From assembly GCA_032718475.1 (NCBI GenBank), contig JAUCBJ010007602.1:1-64000 (forward strand): 64,000 nucleotides of DNA, written 5' to 3'. The translations under genes and the position numbers were made by a program. The notes under the pieces were generated by a model. It made no database searches. It saw only the letters and a list, made by a program, of their open reading frames with translations, and had not been told where the DNA came from. Positions within the stretch are counted from its first letter, which is position 1, and every line of letters begins with the position of its first letter. Positions 21,035 through 31,806 of the stretch are shown here, piece by piece. Origin of the DNA: Nemertoderma westbladi (lineage: Eukaryota; Xenacoelomorpha; Nemertodermatida; Nemertodermatidae).

Positions 21035-22524
21035 GTTGCCGTTATTCCCGACACCATGGGGGAAAAACGCCGATGCTGGAGGCGGAACTTTACAGACCAC
21101 GGAATCCCGGCCAGTCACCGGATATTGATTGTGGAGAAGGAATAATTTCTTAGATGCAAGATTGCGGTTGAGAAAAAGCTGCATTGGTTGGATATATTCT
21201 TTAATGTAGTTAATCTCACTGAACCCTGATTAAGAATAAATTGGGCTTCCCCAAATCAATATACACCAAATTATTCACAATAATAATACACGACAATATA
21301 AATCCCTACAGTAAATTATTTAATTACCCACTGTTCGCTCAGATTTTAGCCTAACTAATGTTCCCCAGATTTTCCCTCGGTCCTAGTCTTGGTGCCGTAG
21401 TGTCGGTGTCGGTCGACCCTGTCGCGTGTCCGTCCCACCCCTCCAGAACCCCGAAGGGATCGATCATCGAGAACCAGTACGGCTTGGCTAAGGGTCGGTC
21501 CAGTCGGTAGACTCTGTCGCGTATCCGTACCACCCCTCTCGAACCCCGAAGGGATCGGTCATCGAGAACCAGTACGGCTTGGCTAGGAGTCTGTTGTGTC
21601 GGTGGACCCGTTTGCGTGTCTGTCCCACCCCTCACGAGCCCCGAAGGGAACGATCATTGAGAACCAGTACGGCTTGGCTAGGGGTCCGTCGGTTCATCGC
21701 AGAGACCCAACCACCTAGGCTTTCCGAGACCTTATTCAGGCTCGTAGTCGTTTCGGCAGCCGAGAAACTGCTCCGAACAGTCGGTAGGCCAGTAGAGTCC
21801 AGTCCTCTGTCTTTCAACCCCGTCGCGTGTCCGTCCCACCCCTCACGAACCCCAAAGGGAACGATCATCGAGAACCAGTACGGCTTGGCTAAGGGGTCTG
21901 TCGTCGGTTCCCATCGCAAATCCCTGGCACAAGCAGCAGACTTTCCGATGTCCTTTTCAGGCTCGTAATAACTGCTGTTGACCAGAGACCGCTAAGGGCA
22001 GTCCTCGTCAAACCCTTCCTCTGTTAGTCGGCCGCCCTTTCGCGTGTCCGTCCCACCCCTCGCGAACCCCGAAGGGATCGGTCATCGAGAACCAGTACGG
22101 CTTGGCTAAGGGGGCTGTCGTTTCCCGTCGCAAATCCCTGACACAAGCAGCAGACTTTCCGATGTCCTTTTCAGGCTCGTAATAACTGCTGTTGGCCAGG
22201 GACCACTAAGGGCAGTCCTTGTCCTTTAGACCTAGCGAGTTACCAAATCCACCTCTACAGGCAGCAGGAAGTTGGCTAAGCCTAATAGTAGTCAGGTAAA
22301 CCTGAATACTGCTTAACTTTGCCTCCCACCCCTGGCCCTTATAAATATGAAATGAGTCCCGTACCCAGTAAGTCGCCCCAATATTCGCCCATAAATCGCC
22401 CCCAGTTCATAGAGTGTGCCCAAAACCCGTGGTCCCGCACCCAGTAGTGATATCGGAATAATCATTTTAAATAAATACAAAAAATATTCAACTCGCGTTA
22501 TGAAAAGTTGAAATACCGCGAACA
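21035..22524 (-). repeat. BEL #1 5' LTR
   Basis: 1490 bp. In the first 400 bp I count five substitutions and one 6-bp duplication (TGTCGG near 21405) against the other LTR. The same five ~70-bp modules and three TTCAGGCTCGTA motif copies are present. As 5' LTR it should contain the element promoter; no clear TATA box was identified. Confidence 0.93.
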
Positions 22525-23779
22525 CCGGTCACAGGGTCACGCTCACTCCTTGTGGGCCTTTATTAAATCTACCCGGACGCGGGTTCAAGCTCACTCAAGT
22601 GGGCTTTTATTAAAGCTACCCGGGCATGGGGTCATGCTCACTCTTCGTGGGCCTTTATTAAATCTACCTGGGCACAGGGTCAAGCTCACTCCTTGTGGGC
22701 CTTTATTAAATCTACCCAGGCGCGGGGTCACACTCACTCCTTGTGGGCCTTTATTAAATCTATCCGGGCGCGGGGTCAAGCTCACTCAAGTGGGCCTTTA
22801 TTAAATCTACCCAGGCGCGGGGTCACGCTCATTCCTTGTGGGCCTTTATTAAATCTACCCGGACGCGGGTTCAAGCTCACTCAAGTGGGCTTTTATTAAA
22901 GCTACCCGGGCATGGGGTCATGCTCACTCTTCGTGGGCCTTTATTAAATCTACCTGGGCACAGGGTCAAGCTCACTCCTTGTGGGCCTTTATTAAATCTA
23001 CCCAGGCGCGGGGTCACACTCACTCCTTGTGGGCCTTTATTAAATCTATCCGGGCGCGGGGTCAAGCTCACTCAAGTGGGCCTTTATTAAATCTACCCAG
23101 GCGCGGGGTCACGCTCATTCCTTGTGGGCCTTTATTAAATCTATCCAGGCGCGGGGTCAAGCTCACTCAAGTGGGCCTTTATTAAATCTACCCAGGCGCG
23201 GGGTCAAGCTCACTCTTTGTGGGCTTTATTAAATCTACCCGGGTGCAGGGTCACGCTCACTCTTTGTGGGCTTTATTAAATCTACCCGGGTGCGGGGTCA
23301 AGCTCACTCTTTGTGTGCTTTATTAAATCTACCCGGGCGTGGGGTCACACTCACTCCTTGTAGGCCTTTATTAAATCTACCCGGGTGCGGGGCGGGGTCA
23401 CGCTCACTCCTTGTGGGGCTTTATTAAATCTATCCGGGCGCGGGGTCAAGCTCACTCAAGTGGGCCTTTATTAAATCTACCCAGGCGCGGGGTCAAGCTC
23501 ACTCTTTGTGGGCTTTATTAAATCTACCCGGGCGCAGGGTCACGCTCACTCTTTGTGGGCTTTATTAAATCTACCCGGGCGCGGGCTCAAGCTCACTCTT
23601 TGTGTGCTTTATTAAATCTACCCGGGCGCAGGGTCACGCTCACTCTTTGTGGGCTTTATTAAATCTACCCGGTCGCGGGGTCAAGCTCACTCTTTGTGTG
23701 CTTTATTAAATCTACCCGGGCGCGGGGTCAAGCTCACTCAAGTGGGCCTTTATTAAATCTACCCGGGCGCTGGGTAACG
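22525..23779. repeat. ~47-bp satellite, block 2, with 286-bp higher-order unit
   Basis: Continuation of block 1 after the BEL element, about 26 units. Six-unit stretches recur at a 286-bp offset (for example 22591 versus 22877 and 22693 versus 22979) with near identity, showing higher-order amplification. Because the unit is close to 48 bp, frames stay open in all phases; these are not genes. Confidence 0.93.
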
Positions 23780-25429
23780 CTTCGAAGCAGTCATCATCAA
23801 CATCACTGACTAGTCAGATGTCTAGTAAGATATAATCCCCCAGTAAACCCTTAAATAAAGTTTATAGTACTAAAAAATGCCTAATATGAATAAAATTTAT
23901 AAAACACAACTAAATAACAATATAAATTTATGTATAGATAAGTAATTAATATAACAGATAATGCCAAAAAACTCAGTCGACCGTATGTGCTTTTTACTCA
24001 TTCGGCACTTCTAACACATCCTAGACTATCATATCCTATACTCTATCCTCCGATCATACCCTATCATATCTTACTCTATCCTACCCTATCATATCATGTC
24101 CTACCCTATCCTCCTAACCTACCCTACCCTATCCTAACCCTATCCTATCTAACCCTATTCTAATCTAACTATATCCTTGTCCCATCCCTTCCTCTGAAAT
24201 ATCTATCCACACTACCCTGATGAGCATCCGTTCACTAACAATGCTATTAGGCTACCCTCCTTTACCTATATATATGTTATATTCATATTTATATATATAC
24301 TGATATATATATTACAATAATTATTATGTGTGCATTTATTATAATGTATATGTTTATATGGGTAATAATAAACAATCATAAATAGACTTAATTCCGTCAA
24401 CCAATCTATTACCTGGCCCTAGTATCGGATCTATTATTGTTGATATATTTACGTAGAAATCAATTTTGGCTCTTATGCTGCAGTTTCTCTATATGAGATC
24501 CAAGTAATTAATTGTTATTATTGGACGGATCCAATTGTTGTTGGACGGATCCAATTGTTGTATGTTGGACGGATCCAATTGTTGTTGGACGGATCAAATT
24601 GTTGTTAGACGGATCCAATTGTTGGATGTTAGACGGATCCAATTGTTGGATGTTGGACGGATCCAATTGTTGTTGGACGGATCAAATTGTTGTTAGACGG
24701 ATCCAATTGTTGGATGTTGGACGGATACAATTGTTGGATGTTGGACGGATCCAATTGTTGTTGGACGGATCAAATTGTTGTTAGACGGATCCAATTGTTG
24801 GATGTTGGACGGATCCAATTGTTGGATGTTGGACGGATCCAATTGTTGGATGTTGGACGGATCCAATTGTTGGATGTTGGACGGATCCAATTGTTGGATG
24901 TCCTTATTTCTCACATGTGTTTGTGTGTTTGTTTGTACACGTACAACTTCATGCATAATGTTGATGGAATTGCATGAAACTTTGATGATAGGTTCATTAT
25001 CGGACCTAGTTGCGTATGCTAGGTTTTGGATGTGTCGGACCTGTAGGTTGCTTAGAAACAGTGAAATTAATTATAGAATGAAAGATCATAATCGTAGAAT
25101 TCACTCAATCAAAATTATATTGGACATACTTTCTGCAAAATGTTGCCTAGTGGTCAGCTGCTGATGATTGTTGCATTGAATAGATTACTGTAGATGATGT
25201 AAATACAAGTTTGTCACCATCTGTGAACCAACTGCCCGATACAAATTCCTCTTATTTCCTCCACTAGAGGATCGCGAATCTCCCGCCCACCCCTTTCTTT
25301 CACTCTTTGATCTTCTCTTCATTTCTTCCTTTTTCTACGACTGATATATATTTTTCCGCACCCGAGATGGGAAGCCTTTTACGTATTTTAAATATAAATG
25401 TATTTAATGGGGTTTTCATAAATGTTCTG
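23780..25429. repeat. Repeat unit copy 1 (~1.65 kb)
   Basis: Matches 28061-28130 plus 37709-39208 almost base for base apart from differing repeat counts. It starts CTTCGAAGCAGTCATCATC and ends ATAAATGTTCTG. It contains a CCTAT-rich stretch (24001-24180) and a 24-bp tandem repeat (24520-24900). It is flanked on both sides by the 47-bp satellite, so unit and satellite form a larger composite repeat. No ORF of note. Confidence 0.9.
24520..24900. repeat. 24-bp tandem repeat in unit copy 1
   Basis: Units TTGGACGGATCCAATTGTTG, with or without a following GATG, repeat about 17 times. Each contains a GGATCC palindrome. The homologous array in copy 2 (38491-38676) has only about eight units, so copy number has changed since duplication. 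Apparent Trp/Cys/Asp/Gly ORFs here are repeat artefacts. Confidence 0.93.
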
Positions 25430-28060
25430 CCCAGGCGCGGGGTCACGTCCACTCCTTGAGGGCCTTTATTAAATCGATCCGGGCGTGGGGTCACGCTCAT
25501 TCTTTGTGGGCCTTTATTAAATCTACCCGGGCGCGGGGTCGCGCTCACTCCATGTGGGCCTTTATTAAATCTACCCGGTCGCGTGGTCACCCTCACTCTT
25601 TGTGGGCTTTATTAAATCTACCCGAGCGCGGGGTCACGCTCCCTCCCTATGGGCTTTATTAAATCTACCTGGGCGCGGGGTCACACTCACCCTTTGTGGG
25701 CTTTATTAAATCTACCCGGGCGCAGGGTCACGCTCACTCTTTGTGGGCCTTTACGAAGTCTACCCGGGCACGGGGTCACGCTCAATCTATGTGGGCCTTT
25801 ATTAAATCTACCTGGGCGCGGGGTCATGCTCACCCTTAGTGGGCTTTATTAAATCTACACGGGCGTGGGGTCACGCGCACTCTTTGTGGGCTTTATTAAA
25901 TCTACCCAGGCGCGGGGTCACGTTCACTCCTTGTGGGCCTTTATTAAATCGACCCGGGCACGGGGTCACGCTCACTCTTTGTGGGCCTTTATTAAATCTA
26001 CCTGAGCGTGTGGTCGCGCTTACTCCATGTGGGTCTTTATTAAATCTACCCAGTCGTGGGGTCACCCTCACTCTTTGTGGGCTTTATCAAATCTACCCGA
26101 TCGCGGGGTCACGTTCACTCCTTGTGGGCCTTTATTAAATCTACCCGGGCGTGGGGTCAGGCTCACCCTTAGCGGGCTTTATTTTATTCTTCCAGGGCGC
26201 GGGATCAAGCTCACTCTTTGTGGGCCTTTATTAAATCTACCTGGGCACGGGGTCAAGCTCACTCTTTGTAGGCTTTATTAAATCTACCTGGGCACGGGGT
26301 CAAGCTCACTCTTTGTAGGCTTTATTAAATCTACCCAGGTGCAGGGTCACACACTCTTTGTGGGCTTTATTAAATCTACCCGGGCGCGGGGTCAAGCTTA
26401 CTCTTTGTGGGCTTTATTAAATCTACCCGGACATGGGGTCACACTCACTCCTTGTGGGCCTTTATTGAATCTACCCGGGCGCGGGGTCAAGCTTACTCTT
26501 TGTGGGCCTTTATTAAATCTACCCGGGCGCGGGTCATGCTCACTCCATGTGGGTCTTTATTAAATCTACCCGGGCGCGGGGTCACGCTCACCCTTAGTGG
26601 GCTTTATTAAATCTACCCAGTCGCGGGGTCACGTTCACTCTTTGTAGGCCTTTACGAAATCTACCTGGGCGCGGGGTCACACTCACTCCATGTGGGCCTT
26701 TATTAAATCCACCCGTGCGCGGGGTCACGGTCACCCTTAGTGGGCTTATTCAATCTACACGGGCGTGGGGTCACGCTCACTCCCTGTGGGCTTTATTAAA
26801 TCTACCTCGGCGCGGGGTCACGCTCACTCTTTGTGGGCTTTATTAAATCTACCCAGGCACGGGGTCATGTCCACTCCTTGTGGGCCTTTATTAAATCGAT
26901 CCGGGCGTGGGGTCACGCTCATTCTTTGTGGGCCTTTATTAAATCTACCTGAGTGTGTGGTCGCGCTTACTCCATGTGGGTCTTTATTAAATCTACCCGG
27001 TCGCGGGGTCACCCTCACTCTTTATGGGCTTTATTAAATCTACCCAGGCACGGGGTCATGTCCACTCCTTGTGGGCCTTTATTAAATCGATCCGGGCGTG
27101 GGGTCACGCTCATTCTTTGTGGGCCTTTATTAAATCTACCTGAGCGTGTGGTCACGCTTACTCCCTGTGGGCTTTATTAAATCTACCCGGGCGTGGGGTC
27201 ACACTCACCTTTTGTGGGCTTTATTAAATCTACCCGGGCGCGGGATCACGCTCACTCTTTGTGGGCCTTTACGAAGTCTACCCGGGCGAGGGGTCACGCT
27301 CACTCCATGTGGGCCTTTATTAAATCTACCCGGGCGCGGGGTCATGCTCACCCTTAGTGGGCTTTATTAAATCTACACGGGCGTGGGGTCACGCTCACTC
27401 CCTGTGGGCTTTATTAAATCTACCCGGGCGCGGGATCACGCTCACTCTTTGTGGGCCTTTACGAAGTCTACCCGGGCGAGGGGTCACGCTCACTCCATGT
27501 GGGCCTTTATTAAATCTACCCGGGCGTGGGGTCATGCTCACCCTTAGTGGGCTTTATTAAATCTACCCAGGCGCAGTATCACGCTCACTCTTTGTGGGCC
27601 TTTACGAAGTCTACCCGGGCGAGGGGTCACGCTCACTCCATGTGGGCCTTTATTAAATCTACACGGGCGTGGGGTCACGCTCACTCCCTGTGGGCTTTAT
27701 TAAATCTACCCCGGCGCGGGATCACGCTCACTCTTTGTGGGCCTTTACGAAGTCTACCCGGGCGAGGGGTCACGCTCACTCCATGTGGGCCTTTATTAAA
27801 TCTACCCGGGCGCGGGGTCATGCTCACCCTTAGTGGGCTTTATTAAATCTACCCGGGCGCGGTATCACGCTCACTCTTTGTGGGCCTTTACGAAGTCTAC
27901 CCGGGCGAGGGGTCACGCTCACTCCATGTGGGCCTTTATTAAATCTACCCGGGCGCGGGGTCATGCTCACCCTTAGTGGGCTTTATTAAATCTACCCGAA
28001 CGCAGGGTCACGTTCACTCCTTGTGGGCCTTTATTAAATCTACCCGGGCGTGGGGTCACG
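25430..28060. repeat. ~47-bp satellite, block 3, with 4-unit higher-order repeats
   Basis: About 55 units of the same satellite. From about 27146 to 28000 a roughly 190-bp (four-unit) segment that includes a TTTACGAAGTCTACCCGGGC variant recurs four to five times with near identity. This shows recent local amplification at the right end of the array. No genes. Confidence 0.93.
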
Positions 28061-28130
28061 CTTCGAAGCAGTCATCATCAACATCACTGACTAGTCAGAT
28101 GTCTAGTAAGATATAATCCCCCAGTAAACC

Positions 28131-28394
28131 TGTGGGCTTCCCCTTTCCAGGGTAATGGATATATATAAAAATCAATAACAATGAATGACTGAATGTATGA
28201 ATAATGTAATCCCTGAATCCGGTATCATATAACTGAATGTCAGTACAATGCAATACAGCAATAATATATATATATATAGATCTATAACGGACCGGTACCG
28301 TACTGCAATACAATGCAATAACTGAATGTCTAATCATCTCCCTATATCATAATAAAAATGTATGTACTGTATGATAAAAATATATAACCTTACA
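28131..28394 (-). repeat. Gypsy 3' LTR
   Basis: 264 bp. In element sense it starts TGTAAGGTTATATA and ends GCCCACA. It matches 37440-37703 with only isolated differences (for example near 28156 and 28336). It contains (TA)n and a GATCTATAACGGACCGG region. Confidence 0.95.
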
Positions 28395-28851
28395 TAACTC
28401 CCCCTTACAAATGCGGAGCACATTCCTAATACTACAATTCTCAATATGGTTACTAATAATGATAATGAACATACATATCTGTAAGGTTGTCAAAAAAAAT
28501 GCACTATATTTTTTTACAATTAAATTAAATATTTATATATAAGTAAATGGGAGATTACCATAAAATAATGCGTAAGCAATATATATAAGCTTAGAGATAC
28601 CATCATTAATGTTGCGATCTTGCGAACATTATAGATTATTAATTAATACATTCATTTCACAGTAACATTGTAAATATAATTCTTGCAGACAAATACTATT
28701 TGTACATACAATATGTGAAAAAATAATATAGAACATTTATTTTTTTTTAAATCTTTCAAGAAAAATAGTTTCACACTTATATAATAGTAAACAAAAATAT
28801 ACATTAATTTCAATATCAATAAATGTTCAATGAATAAATTGCATTGATAAT
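28395..28851. other. Gypsy 3' untranslated region
   Basis: AT-rich, no ORF, between the pol stop and the 3' LTR. The polypurine tract (minus-strand AAGGGGGAGTTA) lies at about 28395-28408, directly next to the LTR. Confidence 0.6.
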
Positions 28852-31806
28852 TTAAACAAACTTGACTCTGCGTTTTACAACTGACGGTTTGGGAGACAAG
28901 AAGTTTCGAGCTAATTCTGTAGCATGTGTTAATTTACGTGTTTGGTGCTGATCCCTAAAATATGAGTCCGAATATTTTACACATTTATCCTTTGTAACAA
29001 AACCACACTTATTTATGGCAAGGTAATTGACTGGAACTTCATTAGGAAAACAATGTCTCTTATTAATTACTGAATCATATGGTAATATTAACGCTGGCCA
29101 ATAACTATCGGATAAAGGTGCACAAACAACCTTATGTTTTAAAATCTTTGGAGCATGTCTTTTGCAAGTATGTGTTTCTCTCGATTCACTTGTCCCGATC
29201 CCAGTTTTCGATAGAGATCCCGGTACAATCATCTTTTGGTTAGTTATTTCAGTTTGCGAATTTTGTGAACTTTCATGGGTATTCCAATTGTTGTTATCAT
29301 CTATTTGTAAGAAAGCAGGTTTAACCCGGTCCATTGATATTTTCGTTGGAATACCTTTGACGCTTATTGAGACAGTTTTATCATTCCGTTCAATTACTTC
29401 ATAAGGGCCTGTATATCGATAAACTAGACTTCCTTTTTTACGATCATTTCTAATCCACACATGTGAAATGTCTTTCATATATTTTGGAACATATGTTGAA
29501 GTCGAATTGTGTTTCCGATCAGGTGCTACAAACGACCTTATTGTAGACATTAATTTCTCCATATATGCAGGAACTTTGAGAGTCTTTGTTTGGTTATCCG
29601 GGATTATAAATTGTCCAGGTAGATCTACAACTCCACCTAAAACCATTTCGGAAGGGCTATAACCTTTTTTTGTAATTGAAGTTCTTAAACCCAATGGTAA
29701 TGCCTGTGACCAACTTTTATCTGCAGCGTGTGCCCGCAAAGCATTTTTCATAGTGCGATGCATTCGTTCAACAGCACCATTACTTTGTGGGTGATATGTT
29801 GTTGTTCTCTTGCGTTGAATACCCAACTGCCTCATTAATTCTTCCCATACCTTTGACTCAAACTGGCTTCCTCGGTCTGAAATTAAGTTACGTGGTACTC
29901 CAAAAATGCTGATCCATCCAGAAATAAGGGCATTTACAACAGTTTCGGCATCAATACTTTTTACTGGAATGGCTACTGGCCAACATGTATATCTATCAAT
30001 GACAGTCACTAAATAATTATAACCATTGGAAGGTATAAATTCTCCAACAATGTCAATATGAATAGTCTGAAATCTATCAGTGTTTTCAATATTTCCAATT
30101 TCAGTTTTAATGTGCCGTGTAACTTTAGCCTTTTGACATCGTATGCATTGTCGGCACCATTTCCGAACATCCTTACGCATACTAGGCCAAATGTACCTTT
30201 CGGCAATTAGCTTGTATGTTTTGTTGAAACCCAAATGTGCTAAATTGTGATGATGTTGGAATAATTTAAATCGCATTTCATATGGGATGTATGGTCTTAA
30301 ATGTCCTTTCGTATTATCACACATAATGACTTTATCATCAGTCTTCAATTCATGAAGTGGTAATGTAGTTTTTTCGAAAAAACTTATTAGAGAAGGGTCA
30401 GATAATTGCATATCAGCTATTGATGAATCAATGTCAACCATAATTGCTGCAGTTTGTGTTGTCCATGATAACGTATCTGCAACTATGTTTGAATTTCCAG
30501 AAATATGCTGGATTGAGGTAGTGAATTCTGAAATGTATGATATCCACCTTGTCTGCTGTGGGGATGGATTTTTCATATTTAGTATATGTATTAGAGGTTT
30601 GTGATCTGTTTTGATTATTATATTGGAACCGAGTAACCAAGAGAAGTGTTTTAGGGATAAATATATTGCCAATAACTCTCTGTCAAAGACTGATTTCTTT
30701 TGTTCTCGCGGTGTAAACTTAGCCGAAAAAAATGCTAATGGAAAACGTTCATCATTAATAACTTGGTGAACCACAGCACCCGCTGCTGTATTTGATGCTT
30801 CTGTAGTAAGTTCTATTTTTGATTCAGGCTTATTACATGGAAAGGATAATGTGACACTCTCCAAAATTGCAAATTTGAGTTTCTCAAATGCTGCTGAAGC
30901 TACATCTGTCCATATAAGAAAATTGTTTTTTGACTTCTTATTGTAGTTCCGGGTGAGATCTGTTAGGGGTGATGCAATATCCGAGAATTTCGGTATGAAT
31001 TTATGGTAAAATCCTGCCATACCTAATAGTCGTTTTAATTGTTTGATACTTTCTGGTTTTTGGTAGTTTATGATCGCTTCTAACTTTTCTGGCAATGGTT
31101 TGATACCATCTTTTGATATTTCTGCACCCAAAAATTCCACTTTATCATAGAAAAATTTACACTTTTCAATCCTCAAATGTAGACCATATTCTGCAAGTCG
31201 ATTGAAAATTATTTTCAAATGTTCTAGGTGTTCCTTAGGTGTCTTACTTCCTACCAATACATCATCTACATAACACCAGATGAAAGTCAACCCATAAAGG
31301 GCTACATCCATTATCCTCTGAAATGTTTGCGATGCATTGCGCAACCCATACGGCATTCTTCGAAAAATGAAAAGACCAAATGGGGTAGAGATTGCAGTTT
31401 TAATTTGGTCTTCTTCCGCAACTGGTACTTGCATATATGCCGATGCTAAATCTAGTTTAGAGAAAATATTGCATCCATGCAAAGCAGCTGGTAAGTCATT
31501 CAAATTTGGCATTGGATATCTGTCTGGGACTGTATGTTTATTTAATTCTCTATAATCACCGCAACTGCGGTAAGGTGTTGTTTTTGAATGGGGTTGAGGT
31601 GCAACATGTAATGGTGATGCATATGGTGATTCACTGCGAAAGCATATATCCTGTTGGAGCCATTTATTGAAAGCTTCTTTAGCAGCTTCCAATCTGTCCC
31701 CAAATAATCGCCTTGGTTTGCAATATGTTGGCATACCACTTGTTATGATGTGATGTTTAATATTATGTTTTACTTCTTCTTCTGCACTTACTGGTTTAAA
31801 TACATC
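28852..31806 (-). CDS. pol: Gypsy pol, RT-RNase H-integrase part (5' end cut by LINE)
   Basis: An open frame of about 985 codons; its upstream end is the LINE junction. The first seven codons of the longest open frame (31807-31830) are LINE sequence. Residue numbers below count from 31830. [12 protein letters not shown] (D127) and CYVDDVLVG (Y187-D190). RNase H: E344 in TTEAS where the family has TTDAS, E385 in DRELLAIY and D409 in KTDHKP. Integrase: an HHCC zinc domain (H528, H532, C562, C565) and a D593, D652, E688 triad with 35 residues between the last two. A chromodomain is not evident. The product copies element RNA and inserts the cDNA. The Asp-to-Glu change in RNase H may reduce activity. 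Otherwise the frame is intact. Confidence 0.93.
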   Translation of the reverse strand, partial: DVFKPVSAEEEVKHNIKHHIITSGMPTYCKPRRLFGDRLEAAKEAFNKWLQQDICFRSESPYASPLHVAPQPHSKTTPYRSCGDYRELNKHTVPDRYPMPNLNDLPAALHGCNIFSKLDLASAYMQVPVAEEDQIKTAISTPFGLFIFRRMPYGLRNASQTFQRIMDVALYGLTFIWCYVDDVLVGSKTPKEHLEHLKIIFNRLAEYGLHLRIEKCKFFYDKVEFLGAEISKDGIKPLPEKLEAIINYQKPESIKQLKRLLGMAGFYHKFIPKFSDIASPLTDLTRNYNKKSKNNFLIWTDVASAAFEKLKFAILESVTLSFPCNKPESKIELTTEASNTAAGAVVHQVINDERFPLAFFSAKFTPREQKKSVFDRELLAIYLSLKHFSWLLGSNIIIKTDHKPLIHILNMKNPSPQQTRWISYISEFTTSIQHISGNSNIVADTLSWTTQTAAIMVDIDSSIADMQLSDPSLISFFEKTTLPLHELKTDDKVIMCDNTKGHLRPYIPYEMRFKLFQHHHNLAHLGFNKTYKLIAERYIWPSMRKDVRKWCRQCIRCQKAKVTRHIKTEIGNIENTDRFQTIHIDIVGEFIPSNGYNYLVTVIDRYTCWPVAIPVKSIDAETVVNALISGWISIFGVPRNLISDRGSQFESKVWEELMRQLGIQRKRTTTYHPQSNGAVERMHRTMKNALRAHAADKSWSQALPLGLRTSITKKGYSPSEMVLGGVVDLPGQFIIPDNQTKTLKVPAYMEKLMSTIRSFVAPDRKHNSTSTYVPKYMKDISHVWIRNDRKKGSLVYRYTGPYEVIERNDKTVSISVKGIPTKISMDRVKPAFLQIDDNNNWNTHESSQNSQTEITNQKMIVPGSLSKTGIGTSESRETHTCKRHAPKILKHKVVCAPLSDSYWPALILPYDSVINKRHCFPNEVPVNYLAINKCGFVTKDKCVKYSDSYFRDQHQTRKLTHATELARNFLSPKPSVVKRRVKFV

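Larger units (their letters stand above)
11276..22524 (-). mobile_element. BEL/Pao LTR retrotransposon #1, complete ends but internally deleted
   Basis: An 11.25-kb element on the minus strand. Direct repeats of about 1.48 kb (11276-12759 and 21035-22524) flank it, with a target duplication CCGGTC at 11270-11275 and 22525-22530. Joining the flanks restores a normal 47-bp satellite unit. In transcriptional order it has a leader with a putative primer site, gag (frameshifts and stops), zinc knuckles and aspartic protease, then a junction into the integrase C-terminus, a 1.2-kb spacer, an exonuclease-like accessory frame, a polypurine tract (plus-strand C7 at 12762-12768) and the 3' LTR. RT, RNase H and the integrase core are absent, so the copy cannot move alone. 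The near-identical LTRs imply recent insertion, therefore mobilisation in trans (inference). Confidence 0.9.

Noticed and set aside
24512-25164. Trp/Cys/Asp/Gly repeat ORFs (for example 24775-25164)
   Set aside because: Direct translation of a 24-bp repeat with no start context; the homologous copy has a different repeat number.
22525-28060. Many long open frames on both strands with WALLNLPGRGVTLTPCGPL-like repeats
   Set aside because: The satellite unit is about 47-48 bp, close to a multiple of three, so frames stay open by period alone. All three phases and both strands look alike, and there is no independent coding signal.
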